Origin: an uncultured bacterium
GTDB taxonomy: Bacteria > Bacillota > Clostridia > Peptostreptococcales > Anaerovoracaceae
Assembly: GCA_905214195.1 (NCBI GenBank)
Contig: CAJMLH010000031.1
Location: 1 to 27,101 of the forward strand
Direction: 5' to 3'
DNA length: 27,101 bases
Below are positions 6,676-14,189 of this stretch, piece by piece. Position 1 is the first letter of the stretch. The number at the start of each line of letters is the position of its first letter. The notes beneath the pieces are model-generated. The model searched no databases. It was not told where the DNA came from and worked only from the letters and a program-made list of their open reading frames with translations. The position numbers and the translations under genes are program-made.

Positions 6676-6684
6676 TGTTATAAT
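6676..6684 (+). promoter_or_regulatory. Extended -10 promoter of the aminotransferase gene
   Basis: TGT then TATAAT (6679-6684), a TGn-extended -10. No good -35 is visible 16-18 nt upstream (TGGAAT at most). The leader would be about 27 nt. Confidence 0.5.
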
Positions 6685-6717
6685 AAAATTTCAAAATATT
6701 AAGGAGGAAGCTAACCA

Positions 6718-7962
6718 ATGACAGAAATGATTTTTGCTTCGCAAAATGGAAGAAATATTCCGACAGAAGACAAAATATTCGGCATAAGCAATCGTGCAAA
6801 AGCGATGGCCGCTAAGGAGGGGAAAGAAAAAGTTATAAACGCTACCATAGGAGCCTTGCTTGACGATGAAGGAAAGCTTATAGTGCTGTCATCGGTAGAT
6901 GAAGTGTTCAGAAGCCTTTCGCCGCTTGACTATGCGGAATATGCGCCTATAGGCGGAACTCCGGGTTTTAAAGAGGCGGTTAAAAAAGATGTTTTCAGAA
7001 ACTTTGAACCTAATTGTTTTACTGAGGCCGTTGCAACACCGGGAGGCACCGGAGCTATAAGAAATACAATTGCAAATTATTCTTCAAGAGGAGATGTTGT
7101 GCTGACGACTGACTGGTACTGGGCTCCTTACAATACTATAGTACAAGAGCAGGAGAGGCAGCTTGAAACTTTTGAAATATTTGACAGCGAGGGTAATTTC
7201 AACAAGGAAAGTTTTAAAAACAATATAGACGAGATACTGAAAGTTCAGGACAGATTGATTATAATACTCAACACACCTTCCCATAATCCAACAGGTTATG
7301 CTTTGACAAATGATGACTGGGAGTCGGTGACATCTATTTTGGAAAGTGTTTCAAAAGAAAAGAAGATAACTCTTCTTGTGGATGCTGCATATGTGGATTT
7401 TGCCGGGGAAGAGGAGGAAAGCCGCAGTTTCTTGCCATATCTTGAAAAAATAGACGGAAACACATTTGTTATCATAGCACACAGCCTTTCCAAAGCATAT
7501 ACACTGTATGGACTTAGATGCGGCGCTATGGTATGTATGACTAAATCAAAAGAGAGGGCGGAAGAATTCAAGAGAGTTTGCGAATTCTCATCAAGAGCCT
7601 CATGGTCCAATTGCCCTAAGGCTCCGCAGATCATACTCGAAAAAATATACAATGACCCTGTACTTCTTAAAAAGGTGATGGATGAAAGAAAACTTTACAG
7701 AGATATGCTCATAAGGCGAGGAAAGATTTTTAAGGAAGAAGCAGAACGAATAGGCCTTAAAACATTGCCTTTCCGATCGGGATTTTTTATGAGTGTACCT
7801 TGCGACAATCCGGAGGCAGCGGCGGCAATGCTTGAAAGAGAAGGCATATTTACCGTTCCACTGGCAAAAGGAATCAGGTTGGCAGGCTCCTCCATAGCGG
7901 AAAAGGCTTGCCGCATACTCCCTGAAGCTGTTAAAAAAGCCATTGACAGCACACAAAAATAA
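6718..7962 (+). CDS. Class I/II PLP aminotransferase (aspartate/aromatic type)
   Basis: 414 residues. Cytoplasmic PLP enzyme moving an amino group between an amino acid and a 2-oxoacid. Seen: Trp133 for ring stacking, NPTG (190-193), Asp222 and Tyr225 for pyridine and phenol contacts, Schiff-base Lys259 (SLSKAYTLYGLRCG), Arg267 for phosphate, and a substrate-carboxylate region near the C-terminus. The EYAPIGGTPGFKEAV stretch (74-88) resembles aspartate and aromatic aminotransferases of fold type I. The substrate cannot be read from the sequence. AAGGAGG lies 10 nt before the ATG. It is transcribed alone and followed by a new promoter at 7963. Confidence 0.85.
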   Translation: MTEMIFASQNGRNIPTEDKIFGISNRAKAMAAKEGKEKVINATIGALLDDEGKLIVLSSVDEVFRSLSPLDYAEYAPIGGTPGFKEAVKKDVFRNFEPNCFTEAVATPGGTGAIRNTIANYSSRGDVVLTTDWYWAPYNTIVQEQERQLETFEIFDSEGNFNKESFKNNIDEILKVQDRLIIILNTPSHNPTGYALTNDDWESVTSILESVSKEKKITLLVDAAYVDFAGEEEESRSFLPYLEKIDGNTFVIIAHSLSKAYTLYGLRCGAMVCMTKSKERAEEFKRVCEFSSRASWSNCPKAPQIILEKIYNDPVLLKKVMDERKLYRDMLIRRGKIFKEEAERIGLKTLPFRSGFFMSVPCDNPEAAAAMLEREGIFTVPLAKGIRLAGSSIAEKACRILPEAVKKAIDSTQK

Positions 7963-7991
7963 TTGACATATTTTTACAGCAATGTTAAAAT
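7963..7991 (+). promoter_or_regulatory. Strong sigma-A promoter of the ydbC-like gene
   Basis: TTGACA (7963-7968), 17-nt spacer, TAAAAT (7986-7991), with TG one base before the -10. It begins directly after the aminotransferase stop codon. Confidence 0.85.
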
Positions 7992-8024
7992 GGCTTTGCA
8001 AGGGGATTCAGGGAAGGAGAGATT

Positions 8025-8279
8025 ATGATAAAAGATGATGATTTCAGCTTTGAAATTAAAGAACATTTAGGGGATTTATTTAATTATTCCACAGGGTGGA
8101 AGAAAGAAGTGAACTTGGTGGAATGGAACGGCGGTCACCCTAAGCTTGATATAAGAGATTGGGATCCTAATCATGAAAGGATGAGCAGGGGAGTTACCCT
8201 CCATGACGGAGAGGCCAAGGCTTTGATTAAAATATTGGAGAAATATTTTAAAGACTCTGAAAAACAGATATCCGATTAA
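8025..8279 (+). CDS. YdbC/PC4-like single-stranded DNA-binding protein
   Basis: 84 residues. It matches the small Firmicute YdbC family, which has the fold of the eukaryotic coactivator PC4/p15 and binds ssDNA as a dimer. Family landmarks seen: FEIKEHLG at the start, the Gly-Trp-x-Lys-Glu core (TGWKKEVNLVEWNGG, 23-37), and the DIRDWDPNHERMSRGVTL block (42-59), followed by an amphipathic helix. AAGGAG precedes the ATG. It is monocistronic, with its own strong promoter and terminator. The biological role of the family is not settled. Confidence 0.85.
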   Translation: MIKDDDFSFEIKEHLGDLFNYSTGWKKEVNLVEWNGGHPKLDIRDWDPNHERMSRGVTLHDGEAKALIKILEKYFKDSEKQISD

Positions 8280-8282
8280 ATG

Positions 8283-8318
8283 TATGGGGAACTTTCAAAG
8301 TTCCCCATATGTGATTTT
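8283..8318 (+). terminator. Hairpin terminator after ydbC-like gene
   Basis: ATGGGGAACTTT (8284-8295), one-base centre, AAAGTTCCCCAT (8297-8308), 12 perfect pairs, then GTGATTTTT. The long stem lies between convergent genes and probably acts in both directions. Confidence 0.85.
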
Positions 8319-8509
8319 TAGGAACGATGGTTGGTTTTGAAGAGGAAACTGATTCCCCAAAGTGAAGCAAGACCTACTGCGGCATAAATAATTCTTTCTA
8401 TGATTTTCATTCCGCCGAATATGGCAGACACAAGATTGAAATTAAAGAAACCTATGAGACCCCAGTTTATGCCGCCTATTATCATTAAGATCAATATCAG
8501 CTTTTTCAA
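8318..8509 (-). CDS. DUF378 family small membrane protein (YuzA-like)
   Basis: 63 residues. Two hydrophobic helices, about 3-26 and 38-57. The family signature GGINWGLIGFFNFNLV (12-27) is intact, followed by a short loop with FGG and a second helix ending in Lys/Arg. Function is unknown in the family. The start is TTG at 8509, with AAAGGAG 9 nt upstream on the minus strand; no ATG is available. Its promoter can be placed at 8545-8573. Confidence 0.88.
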   Translation of the reverse strand: MKKLILILMIIGGINWGLIGFFNFNLVSAIFGGMKIIERIIYAAVGLASLWGISFLFKTNHRS

Positions 8510-8544
8510 AATAAATCACTCCTTTCGCCGGTTATTTTGCCCCG

Positions 8545-8573
8545 AAAATAATTTTTTATGCTTTGAAATGCAA
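8545..8573 (-). promoter_or_regulatory. Candidate promoter of the DUF378 gene
   Basis: On the minus strand: TTGCAT (plus 8568-8573), 17 nt, TATTTT (plus 8545-8550). It overlaps the region where the plus-strand promoter of the kinase gene at 8598 must lie. For that one only a poor TATGCT (8557-8562) is visible. Confidence 0.4.
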
Positions 8574-8597
8574 ATGATGCAAGAGTAGGAGAGTTCT

Positions 8598-10262
8598 ATG
8601 GATATTAAACTTATCAAAGAATTGAGAGCGCCGGTTTGTAATGTTTCCGTTGAAAAGGGAACTACTATAGAAGAATTATCAAAGCGCTATGAGGACTCAT
8701 TGCCGTATACCGTTTTGGCGGCAAAAATTAACAACAAAATAGAAAGTCTTGAGTATGTTATAGACAGCGAATGCTGCATCGAATTTCTTGATATGAGAAC
8801 ACAGGCTGCCAGCTTGATATATCAAAACAGCCTTATACTTCTTTACCTTAAAGCAGTGGAAGATGTGCTTGGAAAATCTGATGTAGACATTGAAAATGCC
8901 ATAAACAAAGGACTTTATACAGAGATAAAGACTTCAAAACAGATTACATCTAAGGATGTCAAATCCATAGAGCATAGAATGAGGGAACTGGTAGATAGTG
9001 ATTTGCCTTTTGTAAAGGAAAATCTCACGAAAAAAGAAGCAATCGGCAGATTTATGGATATGGGTTGTCCTGAAAAAACAGTTCTTTTGAATGAAAATCC
9101 CGAAATGAGGAAAATACCGTTTTATTCCCTTGGAGGATACAAAGACTTTTTTTATGGACAGATGGTGCCGTCGACACGATATATAAAACATTTTGAACTT
9201 AGAAAATACCGCAGGGGAGTTCTGCTTAGATTTCCGCAGCTTTCTTCCCCTGACAAAATACCTGAATATGTTGACGAAAAAATGCTTTACAAAACTTTCG
9301 GCGAACAGAGCCGTTGGGGTAAGCTTATGGGCATTACATATGTTTCGGACCTTAACAGAAAAATAGAAGAAGGGAAGTTTAACGAACTGATACAGCTTTC
9401 CGAGGCTCTTCATGAGCGCAGAGTAGTTGAAATCGCTGATATGATAACTAAGCAAAACAAGAGGATTGTTTTGATTGCCGGGCCGTCATCATCGGGGAAA
9501 ACCACTTTTGCACGAAGATTGTGTATACAGCTACGAGTAAACGGTCTTGAACCTCTTTATATGAGTACGGATGATTACTTTGTAGAGAGGTGCGATACTC
9601 CCCTTGATGAATATGGTGAAAAGAATTTTGAAGACATAGAGGCCATAGATGTAGAGCTTTTTAATCGTAATATGAATGACTTGCTTGCCGGAAAGACGGT
9701 AGATTTGCCTACCTTTGATTTTATAAACGGTACAAAGATATACGGCAAAAGGGTCACATCGATTAAATCCAATCAGCTCCTTGTTATTGAGGGTATACAT
9801 GCCCTCAACGAGGCACTCACTTGTGAGATACCAAAAGAAGAAAAATTTAAAATATATATAAGTCCGTTGACTCAGTTGAATATAGACAGTCACAACAGAA
9901 TTGTAACGACAGACCATCGAATGCTCAGAAGAATGGTCAGAGATTATAAATACAGAGGTTACAGCGCTCAAAACACTATTGCTTCATGGCCAAAAGTAAG
10001 AGCAGGGGAGGATAAGAATATATTTCCTTTCAGCAATGAAGCAGATGTTCTGTTTAACTCTGTGCATCTTTATGAAATATGTGTACTTAAAAAATATGCA
10101 CAGCCACTGCTTGCTGCCATAAAGCCGGAAGAACCTGAATACAGCGATGCTGTGAGGATGCTTAATTTCCTCAGGTTTTTCAGGACGGTAGAGGATGATT
10201 CGGCTATAGTGAACAATTCAATCCTGAGGGAATTTATAGGCGGCAGTGTTTTTGTGGACTGA
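8598..10262 (+). CDS. TGS-domain nucleoside kinase (uridine kinase-like)
   Basis: 554 residues. Three parts: an N-terminal TGS-like domain (about 1-65, ubiquitin-like fold of threonyl-tRNA synthetase), a middle region resembling the synthetase second additional domain (about 70-270, with YKDFFYGQMVPSTRYIKHFEL), and a C-terminal uridine-kinase P-loop domain (about 288-490). Walker A is GPSSSGKTT (295-303); STDDYF and the later EGIHALN stretch match the uridine/phosphoribulokinase fold. Clostridia often carry this fusion. The phosphoryl acceptor is probably a nucleoside, but it is not proven. GTAGGAG precedes the ATG. It lies 32 nt upstream of psuK, so a pseudouridine/uridine salvage unit is likely. 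Confidence 0.85.
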   Translation: MDIKLIKELRAPVCNVSVEKGTTIEELSKRYEDSLPYTVLAAKINNKIESLEYVIDSECCIEFLDMRTQAASLIYQNSLILLYLKAVEDVLGKSDVDIENAINKGLYTEIKTSKQITSKDVKSIEHRMRELVDSDLPFVKENLTKKEAIGRFMDMGCPEKTVLLNENPEMRKIPFYSLGGYKDFFYGQMVPSTRYIKHFELRKYRRGVLLRFPQLSSPDKIPEYVDEKMLYKTFGEQSRWGKLMGITYVSDLNRKIEEGKFNELIQLSEALHERRVVEIADMITKQNKRIVLIAGPSSSGKTTFARRLCIQLRVNGLEPLYMSTDDYFVERCDTPLDEYGEKNFEDIEAIDVELFNRNMNDLLAGKTVDLPTFDFINGTKIYGKRVTSIKSNQLLVIEGIHALNEALTCEIPKEEKFKIYISPLTQLNIDSHNRIVTTDHRMLRRMVRDYKYRGYSAQNTIASWPKVRAGEDKNIFPFSNEADVLFNSVHLYEICVLKKYAQPLLAAIKPEEPEYSDAVRMLNFLRFFRTVEDDSAIVNNSILREFIGGSVFVD

Positions 10263-10294
10263 TAACTCAAACGACACTTTTGTAAGGAGAAATT

Positions 10295-11212
10295 ATGGCA
10301 GATATAACTGTTATCGGAGGAATAAATATTGATATAGAGGGCAGACCTTATGATGTTTTGCGTCGTGAGGATTCAAATCCCGGCAGAATTTCACTTTCGT
10401 ATGGCGGAGTAGGCAGAAATATTACCGAAAATGTTGCAAGGCTGGGAGGCAATGTGGCAATGCTGTCTGTTATAGGCGGAGACCATATGGGTCTTGGGGC
10501 AAGGGAGCATCTTAAATCTCTTGGTGTTGATGTTTCCAAAATAGATGTGCAAAGTGAGGCAACTTCGGCAATATATTTGTCGATACTTAATCATGACAGC
10601 GATATGGAACTCGCTATCAGTGATATGGATGTTGTAAAACTTATCGTGCCTGAATTTTTAGAAAAAAATGCCGATTTTATTCTATCATCCAAGGCTGTCG
10701 CTCTTGATGGAAACCTGGAAAAGGAGACGATTGAATATGTTTCGGAAAGATTTTCTGAAATACCGTTGTTTTTTGATCCTGTATCCGCAGCCAAAGCAGT
10801 GAGAGCCGCAGATGTTATAGGTGCATTCACATGTATCAAACCTAACATAATGGAAGCGGAAGTTTTACTTGGAATGGAGATTAAAACCGAAGATGATTTG
10901 AAGCTTGCCGGACAGCGTTTTATAGAAAAGGGCATTGAAAAAGTGTTCATAACTCTCAATAAGGACGGAGTTTATTATAAAGATAAGGATGAAGAGGGTT
11001 TTATCAAACCCGGAAATGTAAAGATAAACAGTGCCACCGGCGCAGGTGACAGCTTTTCCGCGGCGATACTGATGGGTATGATTTCGGGGGAGAGCGTAAA
11101 AGAAATTGCAAGACACGGTATGGCAGCGGCTCAGATTACTATGGAAAGCAGCCATGCTGTAAGTGAATATATGAATATTGATGAAATCGAAAGGAGAATT
11201 GAAAATGTATAA
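10295..11212 (+). CDS. psuK: Pseudouridine kinase (PfkB family)
   Basis: 305 residues. Transfers phosphate from ATP to the 5'-OH of pseudouridine. PfkB signatures: N-terminal sugar-binding GGVGRNITENVARLGG (37-52), KPNIMEAE (182-189), and the anion hole with catalytic Asp, TGAGDSF (248-254, Asp252). The family alone would allow other sugar or nucleoside kinases. The direct overlap with psuG and the VGRNITEN variant of the substrate motif favour PsuK. AAGGAG lies before the ATG. No nucleoside transporter accompanies the pair in this window. Confidence 0.88.
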   Translation: MADITVIGGINIDIEGRPYDVLRREDSNPGRISLSYGGVGRNITENVARLGGNVAMLSVIGGDHMGLGAREHLKSLGVDVSKIDVQSEATSAIYLSILNHDSDMELAISDMDVVKLIVPEFLEKNADFILSSKAVALDGNLEKETIEYVSERFSEIPLFFDPVSAAKAVRAADVIGAFTCIKPNIMEAEVLLGMEIKTEDDLKLAGQRFIEKGIEKVFITLNKDGVYYKDKDEEGFIKPGNVKINSATGAGDSFSAAILMGMISGESVKEIARHGMAAAQITMESSHAVSEYMNIDEIERRIENV

Positions 11213-12113
11213 AGATTATTTGGATGTAAATCCTGAAGTCGCAAAGGCTCTTGATGAGGGACGCCCTGTAGTCGCCCTTGAATCTACTATAATTGCTCAC
11301 GGCATGCCGTATCCTAAAAATGTAGAAACTGCCCTTGCTGTTGAAGATGTTATAAGAGATAACGGAGCAGTTCCGGCAACTATAGGAATCTTAGGTGGAA
11401 GAATCAAAATAGGGCTTACAAAGGAAGAAATCGAATATATGGCTCATGCTGAAAATGTGCTTAAAGTAAGCAGAAGAGATTTGCCGCTTGTTATTGCAAA
11501 GAAGATGGATGGCGCTACTACTGTTGCAGGTACTATGATAGCTGCTCACATGGCAGGTATCAAGCTGTTTGTAACGGGTGGAATCGGCGGAGTTCACAGA
11601 GGAGCAGGAGAAAGCTTTGACATATCTGCTGACTTGGAAGAGCTTAAAATGACAGATGTTACAGTTGTTTGTGCGGGAGCAAAGGCTATCCTCGATATTC
11701 CTGCTACAATGGAATATCTTGAGACTGCAGGAGTTCCTGTTATAGCTTACGGTACGGATGAAATCCCTGCTTTCTACAGTAGAAAAAGCGGTGTTGCGGC
11801 AATATGCAGACTTGATTCGCCGGAAGAAATCGGTGAACTTATCTCAATGAAGCATGAGCTTGGACTTAAAGGCGGGGTCCTTGTTACATGCCCTATACCT
11901 GAAGAAGATGAAATCCCGTTTGAAGAAATGGATACTGTAATCAGGCAGGCTGTAGCGGAATGTGAAGAAAAACATATAATAGGCAAGGAGATAACTCCGT
12001 TCCTGCTTTCAAAGGTTAAAGATTTGACCGAGGGAAGAAGCCTTGAAGCTAATATTAAGCTTGTTCTTAACAATGCACAGGTAGGTGCAAAGATAGCTTG
12101 CAATATAAAATAA
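11205..12113 (+). CDS. psuG: Pseudouridine-5'-phosphate glycosidase
   Basis: 302 residues. Cleaves the C-C bond of pseudouridine 5'-phosphate to uracil and ribose 5-phosphate. Residues equivalent to the E. coli active site are seen: Glu26 (ALESTIIAHG), Lys87 (LKVSRRDL), Asp143 (ISADL) and Lys160 (CAGAKAILD, the imine-forming lysine), plus TGGIGGVHRG (124-133). The frame is open back to a TTG at 11178, but AAAGGAG at about 11190-11196 places the start at the ATG at 11205, which begins with the family's MYKDYLDVNPEV. It overlaps psuK by 8 nt. Confidence 0.95.
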   Translation: MYKDYLDVNPEVAKALDEGRPVVALESTIIAHGMPYPKNVETALAVEDVIRDNGAVPATIGILGGRIKIGLTKEEIEYMAHAENVLKVSRRDLPLVIAKKMDGATTVAGTMIAAHMAGIKLFVTGGIGGVHRGAGESFDISADLEELKMTDVTVVCAGAKAILDIPATMEYLETAGVPVIAYGTDEIPAFYSRKSGVAAICRLDSPEEIGELISMKHELGLKGGVLVTCPIPEEDEIPFEEMDTVIRQAVAECEEKHIIGKEITPFLLSKVKDLTEGRSLEANIKLVLNNAQVGAKIACNIK

Positions 12114-12126
12114 ACATTTAAAACAT

Positions 12127-12160
12127 AAAACTCCGGGCATCTGTCCGGAGCTTTTGTTTT
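12127..12160 (+). terminator. Terminator of the nucleoside salvage operon
   Basis: CTCCGGGC (12131-12138) pairs with GTCCGGAG (12143-12150, one G-T pair). AAAA precedes it and CTTTTGTTTT follows. Confidence 0.88.
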
Positions 12161-12189
12161 ATATATTTGTTGCAGAGCTGTAAGAAAAA

Positions 12190-12876
12190 TCAAACCTTTA
12201 TATCTATTACGGAATAATCCCCAAAATCAAGGATTTCGCCGATTTTGACAGGGAGCGGCTTTCTGAATATGGGGCCGTCTACAGTAAGGGTATGATACTC
12301 GCCGTTTTCTCCGCATATGTCTATCCCGGTTTCTTTCATTACTTTGATTACATCTTCATCAATTGTTCGTCCCAATAGAGACTTAGGCAAAAGCGTATTG
12401 TTTATTGACTTTATAATGCATTTGTAACCAAGGGATAAAATTTCATGCACATTTCCCTCTCTGCTGCTGTGCCATAGCGGGAAAACAGACTTTATATCTG
12501 TATTTGCACAGCGCTCTTCGCTCCAGGCTCTGTTAGATTCAATGTCAATATCGCCGAAACATGCTGCCTCAGCACCCATTTGCCGTGCTTTCTTTAAGGA
12601 CGCTTCCATAGATATGTGATAATCTGCACCGTTTGTGGGTGTTTCTATCATAGGTATGCCGAGAATTTTTGAATAAGTACGCAGCATTTCAAAATCAGCC
12701 CCATGAAAATAGGAGCGATTCATATCTTTATTTACCATGACAATCAAAGCAATGGGAGTGTTTCCTGCATTTATCATTTTATGAAGTGCCAAGGTGCTGT
12801 CCTTGCCGCAGCTGTAAGACATAGCGAATTTACAGCCGGCCGGCAGCGTAGATGTAGAGTTTGAAGTTTGATTCAT
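12190..12876 (-). CDS. Dph6-like PP-loop ATPase (diphthine-ammonia ligase family)
   Basis: 228 residues. N-type ATP pyrophosphatase fold: PP-loop SCGKDS (22-27) after a short Ser/Thr-rich start, and the Dph6-family C-terminal motif CGENGEYHTLTVDGPIF (188-204). In archaea and eukaryotes Dph6 amidates diphthine on elongation factor 2. Bacteria lack diphthamide, so the substrate here is unknown and the common database name should not be taken literally. A GGAG site precedes the ATG at 12876. A promoter fits at 12902-12930. It converges on psuG. Confidence 0.85.
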   Translation of the reverse strand: MNQTSNSTSTLPAGCKFAMSYSCGKDSTLALHKMINAGNTPIALIVMVNKDMNRSYFHGADFEMLRTYSKILGIPMIETPTNGADYHISMEASLKKARQMGAEAACFGDIDIESNRAWSEERCANTDIKSVFPLWHSSREGNVHEILSLGYKCIIKSINNTLLPKSLLGRTIDEDVIKVMKETGIDICGENGEYHTLTVDGPIFRKPLPVKIGEILDFGDYSVIDIKV

Positions 12877-12901
12877 ATTTATCTCCGGTGTTTTTTATAT
12901 A

Positions 12902-12930
12902 ATTATGACGGAAAATTTTAAAAAAGTAAA
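12902..12930 (-). promoter_or_regulatory. Candidate promoter of the Dph6-like gene
   Basis: On the minus strand: TTTACT (plus 12925-12930), 17 nt, CATAAT (plus 12902-12907). A plus-strand TATAAT at 12898-12903 overlaps it but has no good -35. Confidence 0.5.
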
Positions 12931-12942
12931 GGGGATGAACAA

Positions 12943-13020
12943 ATGATATTTGCACGCAATATATTTGCTCGAAATCTGAAAAAAAGGAGTTCTTGCTTTA
13001 TGGTTAGCTATTTCTTGTGA
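12943..13020 (+). CDS. Possible 25-residue peptide with tandem IFARN repeat
   Basis: ATG at 12943 with AAAGGGG 8 nt upstream. The peptide begins MIFARNIFARNLKKR. The two IFARN units are encoded by 15-nt tandem copies (12946-12960, 12961-12975) that differ only at two third-codon positions, both synonymous, which hints at selection on the peptide. Against it: tiny size, no good promoter, and an A7 run (12979-12985) after which another frame is open from 12980 to 13150. That could mean a frameshifted remnant of a 69-codon gene. No homologue was recognised. Confidence 0.3.
   Translation: MIFARNIFARNLKKRSSCFMVSYFL
12946..12975 (+). repeat. Two tandem 15-nt units
   Basis: ATATTTGCACGCAAT followed at once by ATATTTGCTCGAAAT, identical at 13 of 15 positions. 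Confidence 0.8.
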
Positions 13021-13117
13021 TTGGGAACTTGGATGTTCAGCATTAGGGGCTGTCCATATTACCCGGTTGTTTTTACTCTTTTTTAGGTATTACGGTTTCC
13101 TATCCGTGTCCGCTCTA

Positions 13118-13380
13118 TGGGGTACAGTTCAAATGCAGAGGGTGCGGTAATCGTTGTCTGAACTTGACATTTACAGCGAAGCAGCCAACAAATCACTGGT
13201 AGAATCGGTCGAAATTTGTCACAAAATGTCTGCGATTGGCTGATTTTAAAATTATGTCACAGCAGGACAATATTTTTACAAAAAATGTTGGCTTCATCGC
13301 ATTAAACATAAAAAACAGCCAATATCGACAAATTTCGCCGTGCAACAATATTTCTCAAGCCATAATTTTGTGTCTACACC
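13118..13380. repeat. Element B: second copy of the self-complementary repeat
   Basis: Nested inverted repeats with the architecture of element A: outer arms at 13207-13220 and 13327-13339 (GACAAATTTCGCC on the right, one bulged base on the left), middle arms TTGGCTG (13236-13242) and CAGCCAA (13316-13322, all seven pairs), inner TTATGT/ACATAA (13252-13257/13306-13311), and the core CAATATTTTT-ACA-AAAAATGTTG (13268-13290, one T-G pair). Words in the same order as A are GTTGTCTGAA (13153-13162), GCCAACAAA (13184-13192), TTGGCTGATTTTA, the core, GACAAATTTCGCC and CATAATTTTG (13361-13370). The left arm at 13207-13230 is also an inverted copy of A's 318-340. No coding frame is shared between A and B. 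Confidence 0.6.
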
Positions 13381-13597
13381 AGGCTATTTTAAATGTTGGT
13401 GTTTCAACATATAAAACGGCGGCATTTTTCTTTTGGGTGGTGGTGAATAAGAAGAATTCTCGGAAATTAAAGAATTGTGAGGCTTGAACCACCCTAAAAA
13501 CAAACACGAGGAAGAGTGTTAAATAAACAGAACTTATAGGCATTGAAAAACCTACATTTTCGCCTCAAAAAAACTTCAAAAAATGCAAAAAAACATC
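13381..13597. other. A/T-rich gap between element B and the S10 promoter
   Basis: No gene seen. It holds the inverted repeat ATGTTG/CAACAT (13393-13398/13405-13410). A wider one, GGGTGGT/ACCACCC (13435-13441/13488-13494), has 46 nt between its arms. Neither is followed by a T-run, so they are not obvious terminators. Confidence 0.5.
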
Positions 13598-13633
13598 TTG
13601 CATAAAGTTGACAGATAGGCTATACTGTAATAG
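13598..13633 (+). promoter_or_regulatory. Probable promoter of the S10 ribosomal operon
   Basis: TATACT (13621-13626) has TTGCAT 17 nt upstream (13598-13603). A perfect TTGACA (13608-13613) could instead serve TAATAG (13628-13633), but with only 14 nt between. Either way the transcript starts near 13633-13640, about 240 nt before rpsJ. Confidence 0.6.
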
Positions 13634-13639
13634 CTTGCG

Positions 13640-13865
13640 AAAATGGCGAAGAAGCGGGAAGTTGCTGAGCTATCAGGTAATTTCCGCCGAGTATGTCCTC
13701 ACTCGATGAGGGCGAAGGGATTCGCCGGTTTTGCCGTGTGAGTAAAAACGAAAAACACACGGGGGCGTGTAGCGCATATCGCAAGAAACTGCACAACGGC
13801 GCACATGTTGAAAACAAGGCATTACGAACCCCTTGTACAAGCATAGCGAAAACAGTACAAAAATT
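13640..13865 (+). promoter_or_regulatory. Hairpin-rich 5' leader of the S10 operon
   Basis: Four consecutive stems are visible: GCGGGAA/TTTCCGC (13654-13660/13681-13687) with CTGA-GCTA-TCAG inside it; CCTCA/TGAGG (13697-13701/13707-13711); GGCGAA-GGGA-TTCGCC (13711-13726); and CCGTGTG/CACACGG (13734-13740/13756-13762). The leader is richer in G+C than its flanks. E. coli regulates this operon by L4 binding to the leader. Whether this unrelated-looking leader does the same is inference. Confidence 0.55.
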
Positions 13866-13877
13866 AGGAGGAACAAA

Positions 13878-14189
13878 ATGAGCGAATTACAGAAAATCAG
13901 AATTAAGCTGAAGGCTTATGATCATGCATTACTGGATCAGTCAGCAGCTAAAATCGTAGAGACAGCTAAGAAGACAGGCGCAGAAGTTTCCGGCCCGATT
14001 CCGCTTCCTACAGAAAAAGAAGTTATAACCATTCTGAGAGCGGTACACAAGTACAAAGACTCCAGAGAACAGTTTGAACAGAGAACTCACAAGAGACTCA
14101 TCGACATCACAAATGCTACACTAAAGACTACAGATGCTCTGACTAAGTTAGACTTACCTGCAGGTGTAGACATCGAAATCAAACTCTAA
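13878..14189 (+). CDS. rpsJ: Ribosomal protein S10 (uS10, NusE)
   Basis: 103 residues, full length. It sits in the 30S head and also acts as NusE with NusB in transcription antitermination. Recognised from QKIRIKLKAYDHALLDQSA at the start, GPIPLPTEKEV in the ribosome-binding loop, and the HKRLIDI stretch. The frame is open upstream to 13833, but AGGAGG at 13866-13871 places the start at the ATG at 13878. First gene of the operon. Unusually, 210 nt separate it from rplC. Confidence 0.98.
   Translation: MSELQKIRIKLKAYDHALLDQSAAKIVETAKKTGAEVSGPIPLPTEKEVITILRAVHKYKDSREQFEQRTHKRLIDITNATLKTTDALTKLDLPAGVDIEIKL

Noticed and set aside
12979..12985. Programmed frameshift at the A7 run
   Set aside because: Joining the two frames needs a +1 shift, not the -1 shift usual at A-runs; decay or unrelated frames are simpler explanations.
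13268..13290. Intrinsic terminator in element B core
   Set aside because: The stem is almost all A/T and no T-run follows the right arm.
13236..13487. 83-codon open frame inside element B
   Set aside because: TTG start without ribosome site, runs through the inverted repeats, and has no counterpart in element A.
13435..13494. Riboswitch or T-box ahead of the S10 operon
   Set aside because: Only one 7-bp stem with a 46-nt loop; no known aptamer or T-box sequence (such as the conserved TGGNACC) is seen, and it lies upstream of the likely promoter.
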